Positions 13,346-22,727 of a stretch of 23,448 nt of DNA are shown piece after piece. Location: the NCBI GenBank assembly GCA_013115135.1, contig JABANP010000670.1:1-23448 (forward strand), written 5' to 3'. The stretch's first letter is position 1. Every line of letters begins with the position of its first letter. The notes beneath the pieces are model-generated. The model did not search any database, was not told the origin of the DNA, and was given only the letters and a program-made list of their open reading frames with translations. Source of the DNA: Perkinsus olseni (Eukaryota; Perkinsozoa; Perkinsida; Perkinsidae). A program made the translations under genes and the position numbers.

Positions 13346-14021
13346 ATGCCACAGCAAGCTCATCTTTGTATGCGACATGACAGATCGAAAAACCTGTCAC
13401 TTCGGATTCTCGTGAGCAGTTGTATTGAGGTGTACTGGGTCAAACAGGTTCTGCTGAGGACGATGTCATCAAGTCGGCCCGAGACGAGTATCATAATATT
13501 CGGAAGATCGAGATAGCGGCATGATAAGAAGATCCTGTTATAGTCGCATCACGCATCGACGGTATCGCTTCGAATGCCGTCGATGAAATTGGTCCTTTTG
13601 TTGGTGGAAACAGATTTTTTCGATGATAAATTGGTCTCTTCTGTAGCTACTATGCCCTGTAGTGCATCGCGTTGGTACGGGCTCATCGGCGGTGAGTGAG
13701 CGTCACTCATCTCCTTCTGGGACAGAATTAGACACGTCACGTTCACAGCAGAAGTTATGGCCCACTTTCACACTGTAAGAAATGCGGCCTTCGTAAAACA
13801 CCGATGACACTATGGATAACGTATCTTTAGACGACATCCGGCTGTGTGAGGAATCTCTTTCTACCCTAGCTGAGTTGGTGTATGTGCACAGCAGAATTAC
13901 GAACGTTAAGCTCACACTGAACGTTACTGTGCGACGCTTTCGGACAATCCTGCGTTTACTAGTGCTGGGGTCGGTGAAAGAGTCGCTAGGAAATGCACCT
14001 TCAGACGCTGAAGTTCTCTGA
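13346..14021 (+). CDS. Unidentified gene, 5' exons
   Basis: The start ATG is at 13346, only 36 nt after the acireductone dioxygenase stop. Phase-consistent exons: 13346-13487 (MPQQAHLCMRH; hydrophobic LRILVSSCIEVYWV), 13544-13603 (IASRIDGIASNAVDEIGPF), 13647-13691 (MPCSASRWYGLIG, donor GTGAGTGAG) and one starting at 13726 (ELDTS). Introns are 56, 43 and 34 nt. An open frame at 13831-14021 (LCEESLSTLAELVYV...) is a likely further exon, preceded by AACGTATCTTTAG. I recognise no domain. Opposite-strand ORFs 13549-13746 and 13703-13915 are also open, so the strand call rests on the linked splice sites. Confidence 0.4.
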
Positions 14022-14251
14022 AGTTCAGAAACGACAACGCCTGACGTGTTGGCTTATTGACCAATCCCAACGTTCTAATTTATGTAGCATGAAAGCAGCA
14101 GGAGTATTATGACCTGCTGTTGGCCTTCATTCTCCTTGCCTATCTGACTCCCCCTTGACTGAACACTAGACACAGTTGACATGATGTAACTATCACAGTT
14201 AGCAACAACACGGAGATCACAATAGGAACACCGTCGGCATCTAATGGAGTG

Positions 14252-14317
14252 CTGTCGACTGGCGCGGTTGTCGCTGTCGACTGGCGCGGTTGTCGCTGCC
14301 GACTGGCGCGGTGATCG
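14252..14317. repeat. 22-bp tandem repeat, three copies
   Basis: Units starting CTGTCGACTGGCGCGG lie at 14252-14273, 14274-14295 and 14296-14317. The first two are identical; the third differs at three bases. The 22-bp period is not a multiple of three. Confidence 0.97.
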
Positions 14318-14830
14318 ATTTCATGACGATCGATTTAAGCTGTCAGCACGTGTGGCACACGTCGTGTGCGCGTATTCCCTTTCACGAGGTCTTTGTCAGT
14401 CCGTTAATATCATTGGCTAACAGCGACTCGGTGTTGCGCTGATACGGGACACTCGCATGAGTCATAGGCTGTAACCTTCAGCTATAATCGATCGAACAGC
14501 GCAAGATACGGCGGAGGATAGGTCATGGCGACTACAGTGGGTAGTCGCTTGCAAACTTGGTACACAGCAAATCTCATGATGAGATTCTCATCTTCCGACC
14601 TTCAGAACTACACTTCTGAGCTGCCCGCTGGATGTAATTATACTTGATGAGATGAGATACACCCATTCGAGACTCACTAAAAGATGCCATTGAGTGACTA
14701 CTGAGAGTTGGTGGAGGTCATATGAAAGTGACTCTACCTGTCGTCCCCGTCTTCTCCTCGTTGGGCACTAAACCTGTCGCGTCGATTCTTCCCAGTACTC
14801 GCCGTCCGAGCAGTCGTTAAACTTCTGTGT

Positions 14831-14869
14831 TCAGTACGATGGAGTCCATGATGGACTCCATCGTACTGA
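14831..14869. repeat. Perfect 19-bp inverted repeat with a 1-nt centre
   Basis: Arms 14831-14849 (TCAGTACGATGGAGTCCAT) and 14851-14869 are exactly complementary around a single G at 14850. A second one (7-bp arms, 14876-14890, GTCCATC/G/GATGGAC) follows 6 nt later and reuses the TCCAT/ATGGA core. Confidence 0.98.
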
Positions 14870-15269
14870 TGGACTGTCCATCGGATGGACCCTCGGCACT
14901 ATCGGGTGAACCATGCCGAAGAGATGGCGTTCCATCATATTATCACGCGAGCACACAGATCCATGGACTTCAACTGGAATCATTCTGGCTAAACCAATAA
15001 TCGTTCGATGAAGTTCAAATGAATGAGCAGATTGTCACTGATTTCGCCGCCGCCAACAATATCGTAACTCAAGACGAAGTTATCATAATACCAAAACGCG
15101 AAAGCTCAGATGAACCAAACCTTTCTCGTCGATACGGTTAAGCTGGGCTGAATCTGCTCTGAGAGCCCTTGCGTAGCTCCCCGCCATTGGACACAACACG
15201 ACAGGGCAATCTGGAAGGAGCCTGTAACTTCTATCGCAAGAACCTCAAACGCTATACGCAGTCGATCAA

Positions 15270-15312
15270 CTTGACGTTACGTCAAGCTATATACGTCAAT
15301 GACGTATATAGC
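15270..15312. repeat. Two abutting inverted repeats with 1-nt centres
   Basis: CTTGACGT/T/ACGTCAAG (15270-15286, 8-bp arms) overlaps by one base GCTATATACGTCA/A/TGACGTATATAGC (15286-15312, 13-bp arms). Both are perfect. Confidence 0.97.
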
Positions 15313-15623
15313 ACGTAGCATCTGGTACAACAAAGGGAAGGCAGAATCGGCTTAGCAGAATAATGATCCAATGTAACTCATCTTTCGAGATGAAAAAACC
15401 GCTACGACACTGATGGGATTCCGGTTGATACGACCCATCCGTCACGACAGAGCACCCCGAAACTCTTCTTCAGCCAGTGGCACAGAACGCCGATGGAGAA
15501 GGTTAACATGATGTTGATGATATAATAGGCCTGTGAAATAATCGGATTCAATGAATAATGCTCACCTCACGAAAGGTTGCAAAAGGGTACAGCTCGACCT
15601 GAAAAAATTGGGCTTCATTGCCT

Positions 15624-17359
15624 TCAGAAGGCGCAACTGAGCCCAACACATTGCCGGGAAGGCCTGGCTTGTCTCCTATTACTAACATCTGGATAATAGT
15701 AAGTAATCGCCTCACTTTGCCTTCCAAAGAAGTAAATACGAGATACGTTACCTTGGAATGCGACAACCCTCATGCATACGCAGCGGTCAGATATATAACA
15801 GAGCCTCCGAATGCCGTTGCAGCGTTCTCTGAGTTAGCAACCACATGCTTGAAGTCATCCGATGCCATCTTGAAATGGCACGCTTCCTCCACATCACTGT
15901 GTAACCTTTCGAGAGAGTCGGGGCCGACGGTGAAAGTCTTAGAGACACCATTCTTCTTGAGACTTCCGTCTAAGGTTTGGAAAACAGATTTTCGAATTCT
16001 GCTAGGGCTCAGCGTCGGACACGTGGGGACTGTGCAGGATACCTCGACTTGTATTGGCGGAACAAGCATAAAAGAGATTTCAATCTCTGTCGTGCCCCGC
16101 TTGTAGCGAAAAGGCTCATAGAAGTCGTCGGAGACTCTTTTGAATGTCGTATCTTCGCCTCCCACGCGAGCGGTGGGAAGGTTATCGGCGGCCACTTCTG
16201 TATGTGCGTAAATTGTGCGAATCTCATGATCCGCAAGATTGGTCTTAACGCCGGTCCGTTCGAGGACAAGGTGACCTACTCTAGGTCAGTAACAATCGAC
16301 ACAGTTGTCCTGACCATTCCGGATGCAGTCCGCAGATTGGACCATCCGAGTCGGAAAATCCGACGTTATGCAGCAACATTGGCTGCCAAGCTGCTCCTGT
16401 CATAAGTACGGGACTGCAGTTCATCTGAGTGATGCGATCGCTTCGGGTAGGGCGATAAGTCCCATAGATGCTTCGAGCATCAGCACGATTTTGACAGAAC
16501 CTCATTCAGGCTCCATGATGCCTTTCCTGCGGTCACTCCTCTAAACCTGTCCTGAGCGACACAGATCGCCTAGAGCTATCAGGTCGGCCGTAGGGCAGTA
16601 ACTGGGCTGTTTAGTCTGATCAGCAACGTTGCAGCGACATTGTGGCCTTGCTCTTCGTGGCAAAAGCTTCCTGCGAGTTCCAGGCTCTGGACTCTAGGGA
16701 CGACTTTCCTTCAGGCTCCAGAAGGGCATTCATCATGATTGATTCATGATGGCCCCCCCTTCGGAGTGTGGCGGCTTACCTCCAATGGGAGGCTCCTGAA
16801 GGCAGCCATCGAGGTAGCAGCTTGAGATCGATCAGTTATCGACCAAGTCTATCTATTTGGTTGTTATATCGTTCCCACCGGGCTGTTTGCGCTGGCCCAG
16901 TTGGGCTCTAGTCTTGCGGCTGAATGCTAATCGCTAGCGACTTGAAGGAGCTTGGGGAAAGTGCTTTGACCTGGTAGGCCCTGGGATCACCATTGCGACT
17001 GGTCCAGTCGCGATCTCATGCCTCCAGCTCGGGCACTGTGGTTCGCTTGCCCACCACTTCGCAGTGGTTGTCACAGTTCTGGCACCTGAGCCGCCGCCCC
17101 TTTCTGGGGCAAGCCGTTTGACACGGCTCTCGGCTGCTTTGAGATGCCTCACGAGTGACAGCCTGCTGCACAGTGCACACTGCACTGTTCGGGCTTCGGA
17201 ACCACCTCCTGCCAGTCCCCCGCGGCTACGGTTTTGTTCAGAGCACTTTGCGGCCCGGACTTCCTTTGTTGCGTCACATCTTGGATTGATGATGGAAAAT
17301 GTGAGGAACATAACTAGAAGGCCGAAAAGTATGGCATTATCAGCGTTGTTTCTCTTCAT
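15624..17359 (-). CDS. Secreted protein with Cys-rich N-terminal part, unknown function
   Basis: Start ATG at 17359. Residues 1-33 have a signal-peptide shape: MKRNNADN, then a hydrophobic core AILFGLLVMFLTFSII, then CDATKE. Exons: 17359-17261, 17208-17153 (EQCSVHCAAGCHS), one starting at 17103 (GRRLRCQNCDNHC), then an unresolved part (17080-16397), then 16396-16315 (GSQCCCITSDF), 16275-15780 and 15720-15624 (ITYYYPDVSNRR; ends GLSCAF, stop TGA). The joins I list agree in phase; introns are 52, 49, 39 and 59 nt. The large exon (165 codons) includes VPTCPTLSPSRIRKSVF and SVIYLTAA. The pattern suggests an extracellular protein. It is convergent with the plus-strand gene before it. I recognise no named domain. 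Confidence 0.5.
16397..17080 (-). other. Middle of the secreted-protein gene, structure unresolved
   Basis: After the Cys-rich exon the frame stops at a TGA near 17015. Open stretches follow (for example one reading YQVKALSPSSFKSLAIS near 16950), but donors and acceptors do not give one clear path. The stretch also contains an 8-bp inverted repeat around CATCATGA...TCATGATG (about 16731-16752) and a C-run (16753-16758). It probably holds one or two introns and at least one exon. Confidence 0.35.
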
Positions 17360-17812
17360 TGCCTCTTAAAAAATGCGATCAGCATAGCTGTACGCAAAGT
17401 TTGGAGCCTTTCCTCTCCTCCTTTCCGTCCCCGAGGCGGCGTATCCAGTCGCGAGTGTCGAGGAGATGTACGTGAAAGAGAAACGGCGTCCAGTTCAGCT
17501 GTAGAGCCATAGGTAAGAGGCGAGAAAGTTGCACACTTCGCCCAAGCATTGTGTCTAATGAGCGAGGAGACATCTCGTGACGTACGAAATTGCGGGCGCG
17601 AAAATGGCGTAGAATGTACTTGACGGACTATCACGCGGAATTCCAAAAACCGCACTTTTATATATTAAGTTCTATGCGATCGAGAAATCCAACGAAGTTA
17701 GAAAGATTCGAAATTCTAAGGGGCCCTACAGTCCAAACTGAGAGCCCTTAGTAAGGGCTCTCAGTTTGGACTGTCGTAGAGACGAGGCTCAGTGACGTCG
17801 TTATTTTCTCAG
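17360..17812. other. Divergent intergenic region with a long hairpin
   Basis: This lies between the secreted-protein start (minus) and plus-strand exons from 17813. No gene is recognised. Minus-strand ORFs 17356-17655 and 17379-17573 have no motif. The 23-bp inverted repeat at 17728-17774 is the main feature; it ends 38 nt before an acceptor-like GTTATTTTCTCAG. Confidence 0.45.
17728..17774. repeat. Perfect 23-bp inverted repeat with a 1-nt centre
   Basis: Arms 17728-17750 (ACAGTCCAAACTGAGAGC...) and 17752-17774 are exactly complementary around a single G at 17751. Confidence 0.98.
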
Positions 17813-18227
17813 GTGAAACCGAAAACACCGAGTCGGTGTCACCGACGATACGAGAGGACTCCCTGCGGGAGTCTCCCTCCACTGCAAGGCAGTGACTGCA
17901 TGAATCAGAAGGGTGAACCGCCATCCACGTTAAAACCAGAGTCATCATACCGGCATTGATGAACTTTCTTTATGCCTCCCCGAAATCTTTCCTAAGCGTC
18001 AAACCCTGTTCAGCCGCTCGGCCGCGATCAAGCCGTTGATTCAACAGGCCGCAGTTCGGGAGGTGAGGTGAGGCTGGTTCCGAAAACTACGGGAAACCAC
18101 GATAGTATGTCGTATCCTTTGAGATTATTCGAACGACTGGTAACGTGTCACTCAAAGGTGAACCAACATTATGACGGAATTAAGGGAGGTCGAGATTCTA
18201 TGCCGTCGAAGTATACAGAGGCTCTAG
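17813..18227 (+). CDS. Unidentified plus-strand gene, four linked exons
   Basis: Four exons join with consistent phase: 17813-17891 (ENTESVSPTIREDSLRESPS), 18014-18062 (RSAAIKPLIQQAAVRE, donor GTGAGG), 18106-18157 (VVSFEIIRTTGNVSLK) and 18189-18227 (GRDSMPSKYTEAL, donor GTGATGG). Introns are 122, 43 and 31 nt; the last is unusually short. Neither the start nor the end was found. The intron after 18227 contains a 10-bp inverted repeat with a 1-nt centre (18242-18262). No family is recognised. A minus-strand ORF at 17748-17948 and a different plus frame at 18068-18253 compete, but they lack linked splice sites. Confidence 0.35.
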
Positions 18228-18434
18228 GTGATGGATTATCATCATATCCATGATGGATATGAACCACATCGGGGCACACTGTGCACCTTGTAACCTGCGC
18301 GCGCCCCGTTTGACGATGTCCAATAAATTGAACGATTATGAATTATAGGTTACCCAAAAGTTTGGTGCCAACGCGGCCCTGTGACCCTTGACTTGTGCCC
18401 GGTTGGTTTAAGTGCTATATCATAACATAGCTTC

Positions 18435-18860
18435 TCAACGGCACACGGTTGTCATGATGGGAGCCGTGTGTAGCAACAACACAGCGTCGGAATAGCGGAA
18501 TATCGTCCGAATAAGCATATACTGTTGTGAGAGTGGCCCACTCTGAGTGGGATACAGTTCAAGAAGTCTTTCCTCTCTTAGCATACCCCGAGATTCATTG
18601 GTATTAATATTGCGGCAATATTATTGCCTCGTTGGATAACACCCCTCCGTTGATATAGGCTTTCTATCCCTCCTCGGCGAGGAGTTCTCGCCCGAAGCCA
18701 TGGAGCCAATGTGATCTCTGGAGGAAGTTTCCGGTGACTGGCCCCCGCGCAACGCAACATTGCCTTCTTCGACTGGATTTTTGTCCATATCGGAGCGATA
18801 GTGACGAAATAGACCATGGATCGAGAACTGTTGGAGGGCTTTACTTATGTAACGTAACAT
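18435..18860 (-). CDS. Hypothetical 119-residue protein, two exons
   Basis: Exon 1 (18860-18643) starts MLRYISKALQQFSIHG; exon 2 (18576-18435) contains EERLLELYPTQSG and ends MTTVCR before TGA. The 66-nt intron (GTGTTATCC ... GCTAAG) is in phase 2. The basic, hydrophobic N-terminus looks like a possible organelle-targeting peptide. The middle is polar and probably disordered (DHIGSMASGENSSPRRD). The C-terminal part is helical-looking (MLIRTIFRYSDAVLLLHT). No homologue comes to mind. The reading relies on one intron, and an alternative frame covers part of exon 1. Confidence 0.4.
18605..18623. repeat. Perfect 9-bp inverted repeat with a 1-nt centre
   Basis: TAATATTGC/G/GCAATATTA, in the intron of the hypothetical 119-residue gene. 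Another with 7-bp arms (18537-18551, CCCACTC/T/GAGTGGG) lies in its second exon. Confidence 0.97.
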
Positions 18861-19454
18861 CAGCGTCGCAACGTATAACCGGCTAAGCGATACACTCAGA
18901 ATACGAACCCGTAGTGAGTATCACCAGTAAGGATTGGCTCGATCGCAGAGATAACTTGTATTGTTGTGGGTATTTGATTCTTCACTGTTCTTCAATAAGT
19001 TTGATGGTGGGTACACGGAGAAAAAGGACTTTGAGAAGTAGACCAACTGATATTATCACGAATCTTTATCTAATCGAATCAAAATATGACATGATCAACA
19101 GGATCCTTGACGATGACCGCAAAGAACAATCATCACAAGTTGAGTAAACCAGACTTGGATGAATTGCGATAGATCTCAGAAGGACAAAGAAATTCCGCCG
19201 AAACGCTTGAAATGCTCGAGTGAGATGTCAGAATGAGATCTCGAGGTGAGTCTCTGAACCGGTGGTAGCCTTGGAGAGGTGACCATCGGTTCAGAGGTGA
19301 ATTTGTATACAAGGTAGGCCTTTACTCATACAACAGTGAGCATCGGCTATATAGTCAAGAAAATGATACACCTCTGCTGGCTGCAGGTACTTCCTACTAG
19401 AAAGAGGAGCAATAACATTCGACCTTCCATCGTGGGTAGCTTCAAGATACCCGT
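18861..19454. other. Region upstream of the hypothetical gene and downstream of P450, no gene assigned
   Basis: A plus-strand ORF at 18914-19147 (TDIITNLYLIESKYDM..., ending SSQVE) and a following open stretch near 19155-19215 are protein-like. However, the first opens with a donor-like GTGAGTATC and I found no start or splice path. Part must serve as the P450 3' UTR and terminator. Confidence 0.35.
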
Positions 19455-21865
19455 CTAGGGCGCTCTTGCTTTCATACTCAACTGTAGATTAACGGGGATA
19501 CGATTGATGAAGGTCTTCTCTTCGACGTTATCGTAGCCGATGGTGAAATGAATATCGTCGAAGTGTCTGAGGAGAGTCGCCGCCATGACAATGCACTCCT
19601 TCATAGCAAGGTGCTGGCCGGGGCATCTGCGTGGGCTCCCAGTGAACGCCCAGTGGTTGCGAGCCCTCTCACGGTCAATGTCCTTGGTGTCGGGGAGAAA
19701 CCAGTTTTCAGGCCTGCATACCGAGACACATCTGGAAGATCTAGGTAGGTCTAGAGATGAATCACACACAATCGAGAACGGAAGCCTCACTTGAATTCAC
19801 TTCCGCCCTGCTCCTCGCTCTTCATAGCCTCGCCCGTCATCATAATGAGAATCGTACCGGGGTCAACGCTCTTTCCTTCGATTACACAGTGCTCAGCAGT
19901 TACGTACGGCAGCGGACCAGGCGTCGAGTTGTTCATCTGCAGAGAACAGACTGAAGCCTCCTGAGCTCTATCGGCCACGAAATGGGCTACACGTTTAATT
20001 TTTTTACACGGCGCGAAAAGGAATGACGAAGGTTCCTGACAGTCGGCATTCGACTTGACACTGAGAGGCATCCTCTCACTCTGAGAGTCTCAGAGGTTTC
20101 ATACGCAGTTTTGAGGCACTCACTCGAAGAGTCTCCAGAACGCAGGCTTCCACATAGCGTAGTTTGTCGAGATCCTCATTCTCAGTGGGAGCTCTTCCGA
20201 GAGCGTCAACCTCGGCCCTGGCGATCTTCTGGGCTTCCTGGTGAACTGACATCAGGTAGAGGAACCACTCAATAGTTGATGGCACCGAAGAGCCCCCACT
20301 CAAGGTGAACCTGATTGGGACAGGAATGGGTTGGGGATAGTGGAGACTACTGGAACGCTCACGTGACAAGGTTCCAGACCAAGTCCCGCTTGCCCATGAA
20401 AATCAACTTGTCAAGGATGTTGCACGCAGGCGTGGCCCCTTCTGCGAGCGCTTCAAGGCGCTCTTCTATGATCTGCTTCGAGAACTTCTCCACGTCTTCA
20501 ACAGCCGCATAAAACTGAATCAGCAACAGCCGTAGAGACGGTAGCTTTACTATCGAGTCAACGCGGTCATTCATCCGGTGAAATCTAGCGGTCAATCTCA
20601 CCACCAGATTTCTAGTATTCCCCGAACACTTTCCCTCGGCATCGACTGAGAGGAGCACGTCTTATATCAGCAGGCTACCTTCGCAACATTCTGGTTCAGC
20701 TTGAAAGGATATCTATTTCTCATCAAGGGGGCGAGCTGAGTGTGCTTGAGCATGAAGTCGAAGCCTTCTAGAAAGTTTCGAAATGTCTTGTAAGAAACGT
20801 CGCGGTCGGTCACGTTGTGAGGGGCTGGCAGGAATGGGAATGTGCGACGAGGGAAAGTTGGCGTGAACTGGCTACCTAAAGAACTGAGAAGATTGTAGTC
20901 TTTCCCGAAGTGCGTGGCCACGGTGAAGTCCAGTGCTGCGAGTTGAAGCCATCTATGCGGCTCCCAGTTATGAATCATGCCAGACGAGTCTGCCAGAGCT
21001 GAGGTAACCTTGACCTGATCTCGCACAAACGTTCACGAGTGAGGGAACTCACCGGGGATGCCGCCGACTCACCAGTCTGTTAGCCATCTGACTCATGACG
21101 GGGACCATCCCACGAACATTGGGCTCGGTCATGATCGGGTCGACTGTCCTTCTGTTCATCTTCCAATCATCCCCATCAGTTAAGAACATCCCAGATTTGG
21201 GCAGTAGATTGAGGGTGTTGAGCTGGCGGACTATTATGCCTTTGCTGGAGTCCTTGAGTATCTTCTTGATAGTATCGGGATTCGCAGTGGCGATGAAGGT
21301 CGTCGTAAAGACCCTGAGACAGCACGAAGCTATCGCTCCTGTTCTCATCTAGGTTATCGGAAGGATGCAGACTAAGTGAACAAGTCGCAACATCATAGCG
21401 ATGGTCGTAGCATGAGTCGCGCTGGGAATCCACGCATGCTTAGCATGTCTCAAACGTGCGAAGCATGCCATGTTGGCCGTAACAGTCAGCCGAACATAAC
21501 ATCGAATTGCTGAAGAAAGGCGATATGCTTCGGTGCTGTTCACCTAAAAGAAATGGTCTTGCCATATTGTTTAATCCAGGATCGCATGCGAGTTAGAGCT
21601 GTATTCGGGTCCAACTCGAAGGCCACTCCAACCATTGGGGCTCCCTGAAAGAAAACTGTCTCAGGAAGACTGTCCCGCTATTTGCCTATCCCACCTGAGG
21701 GCCTGTGAAGGGTAGCGGTTTGGTAAGATGGCGAACGATCTTCATGATCTTCCAGAAAAGGAATCCGAGGATGCAAGCTCCGCCTCCCTTGATCACAGGA
21801 TCTAGGTAGCGATGAAGGATCTCCACGATGCCTGGGGGTACTCGGTTGAAGAACGGGGTGAGCAT
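19455..21865 (-). CDS. Cytochrome P450 monooxygenase, 8 exons, complete
   Basis: Exons (minus): 21865-21695, 21644-21544, 21313-21073, 21014-20679, 20514-20363, 20310-20124, 19936-19791, 19713-19455. Every phase agrees and the sum is 1593 nt, or 530 residues. An N-terminal membrane anchor (ACILGFLFWKIMKIV, about 35-50) is followed by a Pro-containing hinge (KPLPFTGPQ). The K-helix motif is ETLR (393-396), the PERF-like region is KPENWFLP (from 445), and the heme ligand is Cys475 in FTGSPRRCPGQHLAMKE. The I-helix segment (334-349) reads TFTLSGGSSVPSTIEW and lacks the usual acid-Thr pair; the heme loop has Ser where Gly is usual. Introns are 50, 230, 58, 164, 52, 187 and 77 nt. Substrate cannot be told. 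Expected in the ER membrane. Confidence 0.93.
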
Positions 21866-22020
21866 GAACAGGCAGCGTTATTGAACTGAGTCTCAGTTCC
21901 TCAGTTACCGAGGCGGTGATCGGAGAGTGCATGGAGCCTGGGTACAGAGCGTGGCATGCACTATGACCAAGAACAGTGTGGCAGCCACACTGTGGCTGTT
22001 TGAGTCGGGGTTCAGAGAAT
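21866..22020. promoter_or_regulatory. Short divergent region upstream of P450
   Basis: It lies between the P450 start and the 253-bp duplication. It has two perfect inverted repeats with 1-nt centres: GAACTGAG/T/CTCAGTTC (21883-21899, 18 nt upstream of the ATG) and ACAGTGTGGC/A/GCCACACTGT (21974-21994). If transcribed, the first would form a hairpin in the P450 5' UTR. Regulatory function is only an inference. Confidence 0.4.
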
Positions 22021-22526
22021 GAGAAAACTGATCTCTTTCAGGATTTAGGGATGAATGTACATACGCTAGCATGACGAGGAACACATGCCATTGCTGGGAC
22101 AATTGGACGCACAAAGGGCAAATGCGAATGTTAGAGTTATTAGTAAAATCGTTCAGGTTCGGCGCGCTAATGTACGGTATATGCGCACACATAAATTTGG
22201 TCGATCCTTACGAGTTAGGGATTTTTTGTACTTGCCCCTATTCATATATTGGCTCTTCCCAGCCTATCGTGTTGAGAAAACTGATCTCTTTCAGGATTTA
22301 GGGATGAATGTACATACGCTAGCATGACGAGGAACACAGGCCATTGCTGGGACAATTGGACGCACAAAGGGCAAATGCGAATGTTAGAGTTATTAGTAAA
22401 ATCGTTAAGGCTCGGCGCGCTAATGTACGGGATATGCGCACACATGAATTTGGTCGATCCTTACGAGTTAGGGATTTTTCGTAGTTGCGCCTATTCATAT
22501 ATTGGCTCTTCCCAGCCTATCGTGCT
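22021..22526. repeat. 253-bp tandem duplication
   Basis: Copy 1 (22021-22273) and copy 2 (22274-22526) begin GAGAAAACTGATCTCTTTCA and end CCCAGCCTATCGTG. I count 8 substitutions and no gaps, about 97% identity. Each copy contains the ATGACGAGGAACACA start of the membrane-protein ORF. Confidence 0.97.
22071..22301 (+). pseudogene. Truncated first copy of the membrane-protein 5' exon
   Basis: Copy 1 of the duplication opens MTRNTCHCWDNW and matches copy 2 through SSQPIVL. It then runs into the upstream part of copy 2 and stops after KLISFRI. Against copy 2 it differs at seven residues, mostly conservative (two F/L, I/M, T/S), plus C/G, C/R and P/A. Without the second half it lacks the next hydrophobic segment, so it is probably a non-functional partial copy. 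Confidence 0.4.
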
Positions 22527-22727
22527 CGTCAATCGTGGACTGGTCCTGCTAGCGTTAGTGCTCCTGCGACTCCCCAACAACGCGCAAAGAGCCATTGCGC
22601 ACAAGGAGCTAAGGAAGGCGGCAACGTTGAGACTGATGGTAAGTAGCAGCAGTGGGCGTGATTGTCGCTAAAGTGCAGGTTTCTCTCCCCTTCTGAAGCG
22701 TTATCGGATACGATACAGCTAAAATGA
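22324..22727 (+). CDS. Small membrane protein, two exons
   Basis: Exon 1 (22324-22638) starts MTRNTGHCWDNW and ends KAATLRLM at a strong GTAAGTAGC donor. Exon 2 (22674-22727) reads CRFLSPSEALSDTIQLK and stops, giving 122 residues. Two hydrophobic segments are visible (LRLGALMYGIC and LVNRGLVLLALVLLRL), then a basic tail. The 35-nt intron is short but has a canonical donor. The gene is head-to-head with P450 and its start lies in the 253-bp duplication. Another frame through copy 1 (22085-22327, with DFLYLPLFIYWLFP) is also open, so the frame choice rests on the donor. Family unknown. Confidence 0.4.

Larger units (their letters stand above)
14022..15545 (+). other. Possible further exons of the unidentified plus-strand gene; structure unresolved
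   Basis: Protein-like plus-strand stretches occur at about 14245-14434 (includes AVIDFMTIDLSCQHVWH), 15019-15136 (MNEQIVTDFAAANN; EVIIIPKRESSDEPNLSRRYG split by my reading at a GTTAAG donor), about 15165-15318 and about 15390-15535 (GIPVDTTHPSRQ; LFFSQWHRTPMEK). I could not connect them with confidence, and several frames are open at once. A minus-strand open stretch at about 14340-14140 has a hydrophobic run (IVISVLLLTVIV) and is the main competing reading. The interval is rich in hairpins with 1-nt centres and holds a 22-bp triple repeat. Confidence 0.25.

Noticed and set aside
14140..14340. Minus-strand exon with a transmembrane-like segment
   Set aside because: It has no linked donor or acceptor in phase, and plus-strand exons on both sides fit better. 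Kept only as a competing reading.
17748..17948. Minus-strand ORF of 66 codons starting MMTLVLTWMAV
   Set aside because: The plus strand here gives an exon that links in phase to three more; the minus ORF has no splice partners and runs into the hairpin.
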